Shown piece after piece: positions 1-5,833 of a DNA stretch of 8,467 bases. A program made the translations under genes and the position numbers. The first letter of the stretch is position 1, and every line of letters begins with the position of its first letter. Source of the stretch: Bacteroidetes bacterium SW_11_45_7 (GTDB lineage: Bacteria; Bacteroidota; Bacteroidia; Chitinophagales; SW-11-45-7); the NCBI GenBank assembly GCA_003022985.1, contig PXTV01000084.1:1-8467 (forward strand), read 5' to 3'. The notes below the pieces were generated by a model, which saw only the letters and a program-made list of their open reading frames with translations, was not told the origin of the DNA and searched no databases.

Positions 1-91
1 TTTCCACGTAATCGCCATCGTTTTTGATCCACCTTGCTATGGTGACTTCGCTAATCGATTCGCCTACGTTCGGTACTTGAATTTCTGTCAT
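1..91 (-). CDS. odhB: 2-oxoglutarate dehydrogenase E2 (dihydrolipoamide succinyltransferase), N-terminal start only
   Basis: Only the first 30 codons lie in the window; the gene runs off the left edge. The protein begins [20 protein letters not shown] and continues [10 protein letters not shown], the classic opening of the lipoyl domain of 2-oxo acid dehydrogenase E2 subunits. The lipoylated lysine would lie just beyond the window. E2 moves the succinyl group from E1 (OdhA) to coenzyme A in the TCA cycle. The gene follows odhA on the same strand after a 172-base spacer, which supports E2 of the 2-oxoglutarate complex rather than of pyruvate or branched-chain dehydrogenase. The ATG at 91 is the only sensible start; no Shine-Dalgarno is visible before it. 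The family call is firm, and the exact substrate rests on the odhA neighbour. Confidence 0.88.
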   Translation of the reverse strand, partial: MTEIQVPNVGESISEVTIARWIKNDGDYVE

Positions 92-263
92 AGTTGATCT
101 TTCGTTATTGATTAGCTATCAGTAGTCAAAGATTGATCCGTTACCTGCAATACATGCACAAGAAGGCTTATTGATGCATCTTCTGTTATGAAGGTAATTA
201 CTAATTGTTCATTATTAATTGCTCATTGCGCATTGCGCATTATTCATTCTAATCGGTCACTTT
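92..263. other. odhA-odhB spacer with simple repeats
   Basis: This 172-base gap separates odhB from the odhA stop codon. It holds no open frame of note and no clear hairpin terminator. A sequence resembling the -7 box on the minus strand (AATCTTTG, complement of 127-134) differs from TAnnTTTG at one position and lacks a well-placed -33 box, so a separate odhB promoter is only possible. The right half (204-249) is a low-complexity run described separately. Confidence 0.5.
204..249. repeat. Low-complexity CATT-rich imperfect repeat
   Basis: The run is built from variants of ATTGTTC, ATTGCTC and CATTGCG. CATTGCG occurs twice back to back (224-230, 231-237), then CATT and ATTCATTC follow. On the coding strand of odhA it reads as AATGAATAATGCGCAATG-like units just after the stop codon. 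Runs of this kind resemble simple intergenic repeats that I recall from Bacteroidota genomes, but copy number elsewhere cannot be seen here. Confidence 0.5.
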
Positions 264-1550
264 TCATTCAAACGCTTGCTTAACTAAGCGGTCCTGCTCC
301 CTTTGATGGACATTCATGAAGCCTGAGGCAGGAGATGCACTCGCCTTGCGCGCCACCAACTTCCAATCAAGGTTTTGGTAACAGCTCAATAGATAGACCC
401 ATGCCCCCATGTTGGCCGGTTCTTCCTGAACCCAATAGAATGCGGCATTCTTGTACCGCTTGACGATGTTATCCATTTGCTGGTAAGGAAGCGGGAAAAG
501 TTGCTCGAGCCGTACAATAGCCACATCTTTTCGATTGTCGTCCTGTTGCTTTTTCAAAAGATCGTAGTAGATTTTCCCTGAGCAAAGCAACACGCGTTTC
601 ACTTTGCCGGGAGCCGTGATCCATGGATCATCGATCAATTCGTGGAAGCCCCTTTCCGTAAAGTCTTCAATGGGTGATACGCATTGTGGGTGCCGCAATA
701 GTGATTTGGGTGACATGTGCACCAACGGTTTCCGGAAAGGCCACTTAAGTTGACGCCTTAAGAGGTGGAAAAAGTTAGCTGGTGTGGTACAATTGGCCAC
801 GATGATATTGAACTCAGCGCAAAGCTGCAGAAAGCGCTCTAAGCGGGCACTCGAGTGATCAGGCCCCTGGCCTTCATATCCGTGGGGCAAGAGCATGACA
901 AGCCCGCTCATGCGGTCCCATTTACTCTCAGCTGACACGATGAACTCATCGATCACGGTTTGGGCGCCATTGCAAAAATCCCCGAACTGAGCCTCCCACA
1001 ATGTAAGCGTATTGGGCGAAGCTAAGGAGTAGCCGTATTCGAAGCCCAGTGCCCCTAACTCCGATAAGGGGGAATTGTAAATACGGAATGTTCCTTTCTG
1101 ATTTTTGTAATGGCTAAGGCGGTCGTAATCCTGGTTGGTATCTTCATCGTAAAGGACAGCGTGACGGTGGGAGAATGTACCGCGTTTAGTATCCTGCCCG
1201 CTCAGGCGTACATCGTACCCTTCCAACAAAAGTGAACCGTATGCAGCAAGCTCACCAATGGACCAATCCATGGCATTGTTTTCCTTTTGCTTGCGCTTTT
1301 GCTTAAAGAGCTTATCCACTTTACGGAGGATCTTCAAATCGGATTTGTAGGACATCATGCCCTCAAACACCTCATCGAAGAGCTCTTTCGATAAAGTTGT
1401 ATCGGGTGATTCCTTAAAGTCCTCCGAAGTCGACTTTCGCAATTGTTTCCAGGCCAGCTCGGGCTCCTGGTAATCGTAGTGAAGCGGTTCTTCCTTAACC
1501 TGATCGAGCCGTTCGGGTGAATTTGGGATCATCACCCTCATTGTGCCCAT
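264..1550 (-). CDS. odhA: OdhA C-terminal fragment (transketolase-like pyrimidine-binding half)
   Basis: Family sequence begins at codon 13 (E-R-L-D-Q-V-K-E-E-P, 1514); the first twelve residues, M-G-T-M-R-V..., are the H-G-H-N-E-G-D-D-P region of the N half read in another frame, so the ATG at 1550 is not a natural start. Clear landmarks are LAYGSLLLEGYDVRLSGQD, RGTFSHRHAVL, FEYGYSLASPN, WEAQFGDFCNGAQ, VMLLPHGYEGQGPDHSSAR, MSPKSLLRHP, VKRVLLCSGKIYYDLL and ARKASASPASG near the end. These cover the transketolase pyrimidine domain and the C-terminal domain of 2-oxoglutarate dehydrogenase E1. The natural stop (TGA at 264-266) is present. It would need the N half, in frame, to form the active site. 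Confidence 0.85.
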   Translation of the reverse strand: MGTMRVMIPNSPERLDQVKEEPLHYDYQEPELAWKQLRKSTSEDFKESPDTTLSKELFDEVFEGMMSYKSDLKILRKVDKLFKQKRKQKENNAMDWSIGELAAYGSLLLEGYDVRLSGQDTKRGTFSHRHAVLYDEDTNQDYDRLSHYKNQKGTFRIYNSPLSELGALGFEYGYSLASPNTLTLWEAQFGDFCNGAQTVIDEFIVSAESKWDRMSGLVMLLPHGYEGQGPDHSSARLERFLQLCAEFNIIVANCTTPANFFHLLRRQLKWPFRKPLVHMSPKSLLRHPQCVSPIEDFTERGFHELIDDPWITAPGKVKRVLLCSGKIYYDLLKKQQDDNRKDVAIVRLEQLFPLPYQQMDNIVKRYKNAAFYWVQEEPANMGAWVYLLSCYQNLDWKLVARKASASPASGFMNVHQREQDRLVKQAFE

Positions 1551-2838
1551 GTTTGCGATAGCAAACCATGTCGATGAAAATATCGCGATGGAATTTAGCC
1601 CTGAATTCGGCAGCTACTTTTACGGCATAAACAACAGATTCCACGTCATCGCCATTGACGTGGATCACAGGTGCCTGAACGGAGCTTGCCACACTGGTGG
1701 AATAGTTGGATGAGCGAGCATCTTCAAAGCTGGTTGTGAAACCGAGCTGGTTATTGATGACGAAATGGATGGTGCCGCCTGTGTGGTAACCGTTGAGTTG
1801 GCTCATTTGCAGCACTTCATACACAACCCCCTGGCCGGGTAAGGCGGCATCGCCATGGATCAGGATCGGCAATATCTGATCGAAGTTCTCTTCGTACAGC
1901 AAATCTGCCTTGGCGCGCGTAAACCCTTCCACAACCGGGTCTACAGCTTCAAGATGGGAGGGATTAGGAGTTAGTTTGAGATTGACCGTTTTATCAGAGG
2001 GCGTAGTGATCTGGGAGGAGAAGCCAAGGTGATATTTGACGTCACCATCGCCACGGGTAAGATCAGGGTCAACATTTCCTTCGAATTCACTGAAGATATT
2101 TTCATAGGTCTTGCCCATGATGTTGGCCAATACGTTCAGGCGTCCTCGGTGAGCCATTCCTATGACAACCTCCTGAACACCGTATTCAGCGCTGTCGTTG
2201 ATGATGGTATCGAGAGCCGGTACGGTACTTTCACCGCCTTCAAGTGAAAACCGTTTTTGGCCAATGTATTTTTTGTTCAGGAACTGTTCCAGAACAACCG
2301 TCTCGTTGAGCTTTTGAAGGATACGCTGTTTCTGATCAAGCGAAAATTTATGATTAACCGAATCATTTTCAACTTTATCACGGAACCAGCTTTTAACCTC
2401 CGGCTTGATCAGGTAATCGTATTCAAAACCGAGTTGCCCGGCATAAATATTTTTGAGGTGCTGAACAATATCGCGGAGAGGAGCTTGACCAAGCCCTAAT
2501 TCTTCGCCTGCGTGGAATTTGGTGTCCAGATCGTCTTCAGAAAGACCAAGATTTTGAAGGTCGAGGTTAGCGTGTCTGTCTTTACGTTCCTTGATCGGAT
2601 TCGTGTCGGAGATAAGATGACCTTTGGCCCGATAAGCCTGAATGAGATTGTAAACCTTGAACTCCTCAGGAGAGAAAGTTGCTTCACCATTGGCTGATAC
2701 TTCGCTAACTGCAAAGTCGAACCCCTCGAAGAACTTTTGCCATTCTGAATCAATATTAGATGGATTTTCCTTATATTCTTTGTATAAAGAATCTATGTAG
2801 TTGGGGTGGACATGAGCAATGTAAGAATATTGATCCAT
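1495..2838 (-). CDS. odhA: OdhA N-terminal fragment (ThDP-binding half)
   Basis: This frame starts best at the ATG at 2838, giving M-D-Q-Y-S-Y-I-A then H-P-N-Y-I-D-S-L-Y and W-Q-K-F-F-E-G-F-D-F-A, the normal N-terminal E2-binding region of the family. Landmarks counted from this start are RFSLEGGES at about 196, AHRGRLNVL at about 229, HGDAALPGQGVVYE at about 328 and FVINNQLGF at about 359. The GD...NN pair is the thiamine-diphosphate and magnesium motif. HGHNEGD follows at about 430. The last six codons before the stop (R-T-A-R-S-G) do not match the family and are reading past the break at about 1514. An ATG 32 codons further upstream (2934) is open but adds non-family sequence. Alone, the fragment lacks the pyrimidine-binding half and should not be active. 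Confidence 0.85.
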   Translation of the reverse strand: MDQYSYIAHVHPNYIDSLYKEYKENPSNIDSEWQKFFEGFDFAVSEVSANGEATFSPEEFKVYNLIQAYRAKGHLISDTNPIKERKDRHANLDLQNLGLSEDDLDTKFHAGEELGLGQAPLRDIVQHLKNIYAGQLGFEYDYLIKPEVKSWFRDKVENDSVNHKFSLDQKQRILQKLNETVVLEQFLNKKYIGQKRFSLEGGESTVPALDTIINDSAEYGVQEVVIGMAHRGRLNVLANIMGKTYENIFSEFEGNVDPDLTRGDGDVKYHLGFSSQITTPSDKTVNLKLTPNPSHLEAVDPVVEGFTRAKADLLYEENFDQILPILIHGDAALPGQGVVYEVLQMSQLNGYHTGGTIHFVINNQLGFTTSFEDARSSNYSTSVASSVQAPVIHVNGDDVESVVYAVKVAAEFRAKFHRDIFIDMVCYRKHGHNEGDDPKFTRTARSG

Positions 2839-3010
2839 TTCACGCCATCTGTTTTGGTAACAAATATCGTAGTTTTTTGGCAAAATACGGGTGTCGGGGG
2901 ATGGTGCAAGAACAAATGGTCTTTTTGTTTTCATCTAAGAATCTTTACGAAAATATTTTGGTTTAACAAAGGGAATTCCTACATTTGCCATCCTTAAAAC
3001 AAAAGCATAA
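2839..3010. other. Divergent intergenic region between odhA and rpsT
   Basis: This 172-base region must carry the start signals of both odhA (leftward) and rpsT (rightward). The rpsT promoter is clear and listed separately. For odhA the best minus-strand box is GATATTTG (complement of 2861-2868), one mismatch from TAnnTTTG, but the nearest TTTG upstream of it (complement of 2881-2884) is only 12 bases away, so the odhA promoter is not settled. Confidence 0.45.
2957..2987 (+). promoter_or_regulatory. Bacteroidota-type promoter of rpsT
   Basis: A TTTG box (2957-2960), a 19-base spacer and a perfect TACATTTG (2980-2987) match the known Bacteroidota sigma-ABfr consensus TTTG-N19-TAnnTTTG. Transcription would start near 2992, giving a leader of only about 18-20 bases before the rpsT ATG. 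The leader is A-rich and has no Shine-Dalgarno, as is common in this phylum. Confidence 0.8.
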
Positions 3011-3268
3011 ATGGCACATAACAGGTCCGCTGAAAAGCGCATAAGACAAACGAGCAAGCGGAGAGAGGAAAACCGCTATTACCTGAGAACGATGCGTACA
3101 TTTGTTAAACGCATCCGCAATATGGAAGACAAGGAAGAGGCAAAAAAGTTATTGCCTAAGGTGACAGCCATGATCGATAAACTGGTCAAACGCAAACAGA
3201 TTCATAAAAATAAAGCTGCCAATCTTAAGTCAAGTGTGATGAAGGCAGTCAACAAAAGAGAATCATAG
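3011..3268 (+). CDS. rpsT: 30S ribosomal protein S20
   Basis: The 85-residue, strongly basic protein begins MAHNRSAEKRIRQTSKRR and has K-N-K-A-A-N-L-K-S near the end, both hallmarks of bacterial S20, and the length is normal for the family. S20 is a helical protein that binds 16S rRNA early in assembly of the small subunit. The gene stands alone: it diverges from odhA, has its own consensus promoter and is followed by two hairpins with T tracts. The ATG at 3011 sits in an A-rich context with no Shine-Dalgarno. This is a housekeeping gene with nothing unusual in its sequence. Confidence 0.97.
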   Translation: MAHNRSAEKRIRQTSKRREENRYYLRTMRTFVKRIRNMEDKEEAKKLLPKVTAMIDKLVKRKQIHKNKAANLKSSVMKAVNKRES

Positions 3269-3287
3269 CAAAAATGCTATATTTTTT
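3265..3287 (+). terminator. Weak hairpin overlapping the rpsT stop codon
   Basis: ATAGCA (3265-3270) pairs with TGCTAT (3275-3280) around an AAAA loop and is followed by ATTTTTT. The left arm contains the TAG stop codon. The 6-bp stem is AT-rich and weak, so it probably only assists the stronger hairpin just downstream. Confidence 0.4.
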
Positions 3288-3288
3288 C

Positions 3289-3322
3289 AACCGGCTCTTG
3301 TCTTTCTTGGGCCGGTTTTTTT
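3289..3322 (+). terminator. Intrinsic terminator of rpsT
   Basis: AACCGGC (3289-3295) and GCCGGTT (3311-3317) form a perfect 7-bp GC-rich stem with a 15-base loop. The right arm runs into a seven-T tract (3316-3322). It lies about 20 bases after the stop codon, the expected place and shape for a rho-independent terminator. Confidence 0.85.
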
Positions 3323-3426
3323 ATGTCTTGGGATGATCGTTTCCCTTTGTATAAGAGTGGACAAAATTGAGGGACTGACCACGTTTAAAAAAACAGGAAG
3401 ATAGACTCGAGATGTTCAAATTTGAC

Positions 3427-3446
3427 AACATGGAATGTATCATGTT
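3427..3446. repeat. Inverted repeat AACATG-N8-CATGTT
   Basis: AACATG (3427-3432) and CATGTT (3441-3446) form a perfect 6-base inverted repeat with an 8-base gap. The size and symmetry fit a dimeric repressor site, and it lies upstream of the putative promoter of the desaturase. There is no T tract, so it is not a terminator. A chance occurrence is quite possible. Confidence 0.3.
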
Positions 3447-3496
3447 CTGACACAGGTTAAGGCACTCGTTCAATCATACAATTGCTTTTCTTCTTT

Positions 3497-3504
3497 TATC
3501 TTTG
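3497..3504 (+). promoter_or_regulatory. Candidate -7 promoter box for the desaturase gene
   Basis: TATCTTTG matches TAnnTTTG perfectly. No TTTG or TTG lies at the expected 19-21 bases upstream, so the promoter is incomplete by consensus and may need an activator. A start near 3509 would give a leader of about 110 bases before the ATG at 3619. Confidence 0.45.
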
Positions 3505-3618
3505 TTTAGCAACTTATTTCAACAAGGATGAAGACATCAACTGCAGGTAACAATTTAGCTGTTTAGGTGTTAACTATAGGTCAGTTCAAAGAAAGTGCCA
3601 GGATAAAGAATTATCGTT

Positions 3619-4596
3619 ATGAGTAATCAAACACAAATGAAAGAGGATTTTTACTGGACGGACGAGCGGGAACCCCATTACGAAAGACGCAAGGAGATTC
3701 TTCGCAAACATCCTGAAGTGAAGCAGTTATTCACCAAAAATCCCTATTTACCCTACTCCACGGCAAATCTCGTTGCATTACAGGTGGCGGCAGCCCTGTT
3801 CATCCATCAAGTATTTGCTTTGGGAGCCGGTTGGGGAACAGTTGTCTTCATCGTTACCGCCTATGTAGTGGGTGCAACTGCCTCTCATGCATTGTTTCTT
3901 GCCATCCATGAAATCACCCATAACCTCGCTTTTAAGAGAACGAAGCACAACAACTGGCTCGCTTTTGTTGCAAATATTCCGCTTGTGGTTCCTTATGCCA
4001 TGTCGTTTAAGGAGTACCATCGCAAACATCATTTTGAACAGGGGAAGGATGGCGTAGATGCCGATATTCCTTTGCGGAATGAGGCCAAGATGTTCAAAGG
4101 CATTTTTGGCAAGATCATCTGGTTTGTTCACCAAATCATCTTTTATGCTGTGCGTCCCACATTTGTTAAGCCACTGGAATTCGATAAATGGATGATCTAC
4201 AATATTATCTTCCAGGTAGCAGCTATGGCAATGATTTTGCCTTTTGCCGGTTGGGTTGGCCTGCTTTACTTGTTGTTGTCATTGCTTTTTGCCGGAGGCC
4301 TTCATCCCACCTCCGGCCATTTCATTTCTGAACATTACGTTTTTAAGGAAGGCCAGGAAACGTATTCATACTACGGCCCCCTCAATTTGCTGACATTTAA
4401 TGTGGGGCATCACAATGAGCATCACGATTTCCCGAATATACCCGGCTGCAATTTACCCAAACTGCGCAAAATGGCGCCCGAGTTTTACGAAAACTTATAC
4501 TACCACACTTCCTGGACAAAAGTGATTACCCAATTCCTTTTCAGAAAAGATATCAGTTTGTTTAACAGGATTAAAAGAAACCCCAAAGAGCAGTAA
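3619..4596 (+). CDS. Membrane fatty-acyl desaturase of the sphingolipid delta-4 (DES1/DEGS) type
   Basis: The 325-residue protein has the three histidine boxes of membrane di-iron desaturases: HEITH (97-101), HRKHH (134-138) and HNEHH (265-269). Its N-terminus (about 10-38: D-F-Y-W-T-D...P-H...R-R-K-E-I-L-R-K-H-P-E) matches the Lipid_DES domain that marks eukaryotic dihydroceramide delta-4 desaturases. HPTSGHFISEHYVF (229-242), GQETYSYYGPLNLL (245-258) and HNEHHDFPNIPG (265-276) closely resemble the human DEGS1 segments as I recall them. Hydrophobic stretches at about 47-67, 72-96, 114-128, 165-178 and 195-227 fit a multi-pass membrane protein. By homology it would put a trans-4 double bond into the long-chain base of dihydroceramide, using oxygen and an electron donor. 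Bacteroidota often make dihydroceramides, so a substrate is plausible. Substrate and position of the double bond are inferred; a fatty-acid desaturase is the alternative. Confidence 0.88.
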   Translation: MSNQTQMKEDFYWTDEREPHYERRKEILRKHPEVKQLFTKNPYLPYSTANLVALQVAAALFIHQVFALGAGWGTVVFIVTAYVVGATASHALFLAIHEITHNLAFKRTKHNNWLAFVANIPLVVPYAMSFKEYHRKHHFEQGKDGVDADIPLRNEAKMFKGIFGKIIWFVHQIIFYAVRPTFVKPLEFDKWMIYNIIFQVAAMAMILPFAGWVGLLYLLLSLLFAGGLHPTSGHFISEHYVFKEGQETYSYYGPLNLLTFNVGHHNEHHDFPNIPGCNLPKLRKMAPEFYENLYYHTSWTKVITQFLFRKDISLFNRIKRNPKEQ

Positions 4597-4718
4597 CATT
4601 GTAGTGGGTCCGATGCGATGAAATTGTAATGTAATTACCGGGTAAAACAAGAGTAAACTGAAAGAAGAAGGGTTATATTTCGTAGTGATCTTCAGTTAAT
4701 TCTTCCCAAGTAATGATT

Positions 4719-4728
4719 CCTACGTAGG
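4719..4728. repeat. Short palindrome CCTACGTAGG before msrA
   Basis: A perfect 10-base palindrome sits 24 bases before the msrA ATG, in the leader or promoter area. It could be a regulator site. Nothing else in the 156-base gap between desaturase and msrA is convincing; TATATTTC (about 4674-4681) is one mismatch from a -7 box but has no TTTG partner. Confidence 0.25.
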
Positions 4729-4752
4729 GAAATAATCAAATCGAGAACATTT

Positions 4753-5328
4753 ATGAGACAAGATAATCATCAAACAAATCAAAATTTGCAAGAAGCAACT
4801 TTTGGTGCTGGCTGCTTTTGGTGCGTGGAAGCGATATTCGGGGAATTGAAAGGCGTACAATCCGTTGAAGCCGGATATGCAGGAGGGCACGTTAAAAACC
4901 CTTCCTATAAAGAGGTTTGCACAGGTAATACAGGCCATGCTGAAGTCGCCCGCATTGTCTACGAGCCTGAGGTTATCAGTTTTGAAGAGCTGTTACAAGT
5001 GTTTTGGCATTTGCACGATCCCACAACAAAAAATCGGCAAGGAGCTGATGTTGGCACACAATACCGTTCGGTCATTTTCTACCACAATGAAAAGCAAAAA
5101 GAAAGTGCTGAGAGATTGTTAGAAGTGATCGATCAATCGGATCTATGGCAAGACCCCATCGTTACAGACATCGAACCCTTAAGCAATTATTATCCAGCCG
5201 AAGACTACCATCAGGACTATTTTGAGAAGCACAAGGCCGGGGGCTATTGCCAAACCGTGATTGCACCGAAGATCAAAAAGCTCCACCAAAACTTTGGCCA
5301 CATCATCAAAGAAAAAGAAAAGCAATAG
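4753..5328 (+). CDS. msrA: Peptide-methionine (S)-S-oxide reductase MsrA
   Basis: The 191-residue protein has the MsrA active-site motif GAGCFWCVE (18-26). Cys21 is the expected nucleophile and Glu26 the conserved acid. GYAGG (41-45), TGHAEV (60-65), HDPTT (88-92), QGADVGTQYRS (96-106), AEDYHQDY (149-156) and GGYCQ (163-167) are all family landmarks. It reduces the S epimer of methionine sulfoxide, free or in proteins, using thioredoxin-type donors; Cys24 or Cys166 could act as resolving cysteine. There is no signal peptide, so it is cytoplasmic. No MsrB domain is fused to it. It starts 156 bases after the desaturase on the same strand and could be co-transcribed or separate. The start at 4753 gives the usual short lead before the active site. 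Confidence 0.96.
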   Translation: MRQDNHQTNQNLQEATFGAGCFWCVEAIFGELKGVQSVEAGYAGGHVKNPSYKEVCTGNTGHAEVARIVYEPEVISFEELLQVFWHLHDPTTKNRQGADVGTQYRSVIFYHNEKQKESAERLLEVIDQSDLWQDPIVTDIEPLSNYYPAEDYHQDYFEKHKAGGYCQTVIAPKIKKLHQNFGHIIKEKEKQ

Positions 5329-5374
5329 GGGTTAAGGTGATCAATTAGCAAATTGAGGAAATGCAATAAACCCC
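5328..5374. repeat. Nested inverted repeat after msrA
   Basis: GGGGTT (5328-5333) pairs with AACCCC (5369-5374), and inside it CAATT (5342-5346) pairs with AATTG (5351-5355) over a 4-base loop. It begins on the last base of the msrA stop codon, between two converging genes. No T tract follows on either strand, so it is not a classic terminator, though it may mark the transcript end. Confidence 0.3.
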
Positions 5375-5433
5375 ATTCAGGTACGTGTCGCATAATAGGA
5401 CAAATATCGCCAAGCTACTGTCACGTATCCCTT

Positions 5434-5833
5434 TTATCTGCTTCCAACTAATTCCCTGAAGGACTGATTCTCTTGACAAGGAAGCATTTCGTGGAGTTGC
5501 TCAACATCCTCCGGATTCATCAGCGATTTGATCTCGCTGAGCATCACCTGTATTTCTTTCAATCATCCCATCTACGCATTCGAAAGGATGTTCGGCTTTT
5601 TCATTGTATTGCCATCCTTCTACAAAAGCTACCAAAAGCGGATTGGGCAGCATCGTCAAAAGCTGTCTTGATTTTTCGGAGGGCAAGTTCGCTCTTAGCA
5701 CTTGAAAGAAGGATTTTAAGGCAATCCTTCCCTTTTTGGGGTCATTATTATGGTCCAATTGAGCGCTGATGCGCTTCAGAATGTCTTCTTCAGATAAATA
5801 GATAGGGTTATTTGTTTGTTCTAAGTTTTTCAT
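5434..5833 (-). pseudogene. DUF2267-like gene with a one-base frameshift
   Basis: From the ATG at 5833 the frame reads M-K-N-L-E-Q-T-N-N and then ALKSFFQVLRANLPSEKSRQ, LLTMLPNPLLVAFVEGW, a pattern I recognise as the first half of DUF2267 proteins (function unknown). After D-G-M-I-E the frame loses protein-like character and stops at 5501. Removing one A from the coding-strand AAA run (plus-strand TTT 5557-5559) joins it to EIQVMLSEIKSLMNPEDVEQ, LHEMLPCQENQSFREL and a stop at 5434-5436, giving 132 residues, near the usual family size. The second half again has an L/M-rich helix, a P-E-D-V/S-E-K turn and an M-L-P, like the first half, as expected for this two-repeat fold. AAAGGA lies about six bases before the ATG. 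Either a real mutation or a sequencing error in an A run would explain the break. The family call is moderate; the frameshift call is stronger. Confidence 0.65.

Larger units (their letters stand above)
264..2838 (-). pseudogene. odhA: 2-oxoglutarate dehydrogenase E1 subunit, broken by an internal frame-shifting deletion
   Basis: The two minus-strand frames here are the N- and C-terminal halves of one thiamine-diphosphate-dependent E1 subunit, which decarboxylates 2-oxoglutarate and passes the succinyl group to E2. The N half (about 441 residues from Met at 2838) reads normally to H-G-H-N-E-G-D-D-P-K-F-T. The C half resumes in another frame at E-R-L-D-Q-V-K-E-E-P (1514) and runs to its normal end. 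In intact relatives about 40-50 residues, including a conserved lysine/histidine-proline segment, lie between these points and are absent here. The halves sum to about 857 residues, against roughly 900-930 for the family. The missing length must be 2 modulo 3 for the frames to differ as seen. Both halves are otherwise well conserved, with no other stop, so the lesion is recent or an assembly artefact. odhB follows downstream. Confidence 0.88.
3323..3618. other. Intergenic region upstream of the desaturase gene
   Basis: About 296 bases without a supportable gene or RNA. It holds a perfect inverted repeat (3427-3446) and a -7-type promoter box (3497-3504), both listed separately. No tRNA-like fold or tandem repeat was seen. 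Confidence 0.5.

Noticed and set aside
1515..1550. ATG at 1550 as a natural start for a separate shorter protein
   Set aside because: The first twelve codons are the HGHNEGDDP region of odhA read in the wrong frame; family sequence begins only at 1514.
2496..2753. An 85-codon minus-strand open frame inside odhA
   Set aside because: It overlaps the well-conserved OdhA N-terminal coding sequence in another frame and shows no family features.
2839..2934. A 32-codon upstream extension of odhA starting at ATG 2934
   Set aside because: The added residues do not match the family, whose proteins begin at M-D-Q/K-x-S-Y-I as at 2838.
3778..4134. A 118-codon open frame antisense to the desaturase
   Set aside because: It is a shadow of the desaturase coding sequence, with no recognisable motif.
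5473..5769. A 98-codon plus-strand open frame opposite the DUF2267-like gene
   Set aside because: It has no domain features, while the minus strand carries recognisable DUF2267-like sequence.
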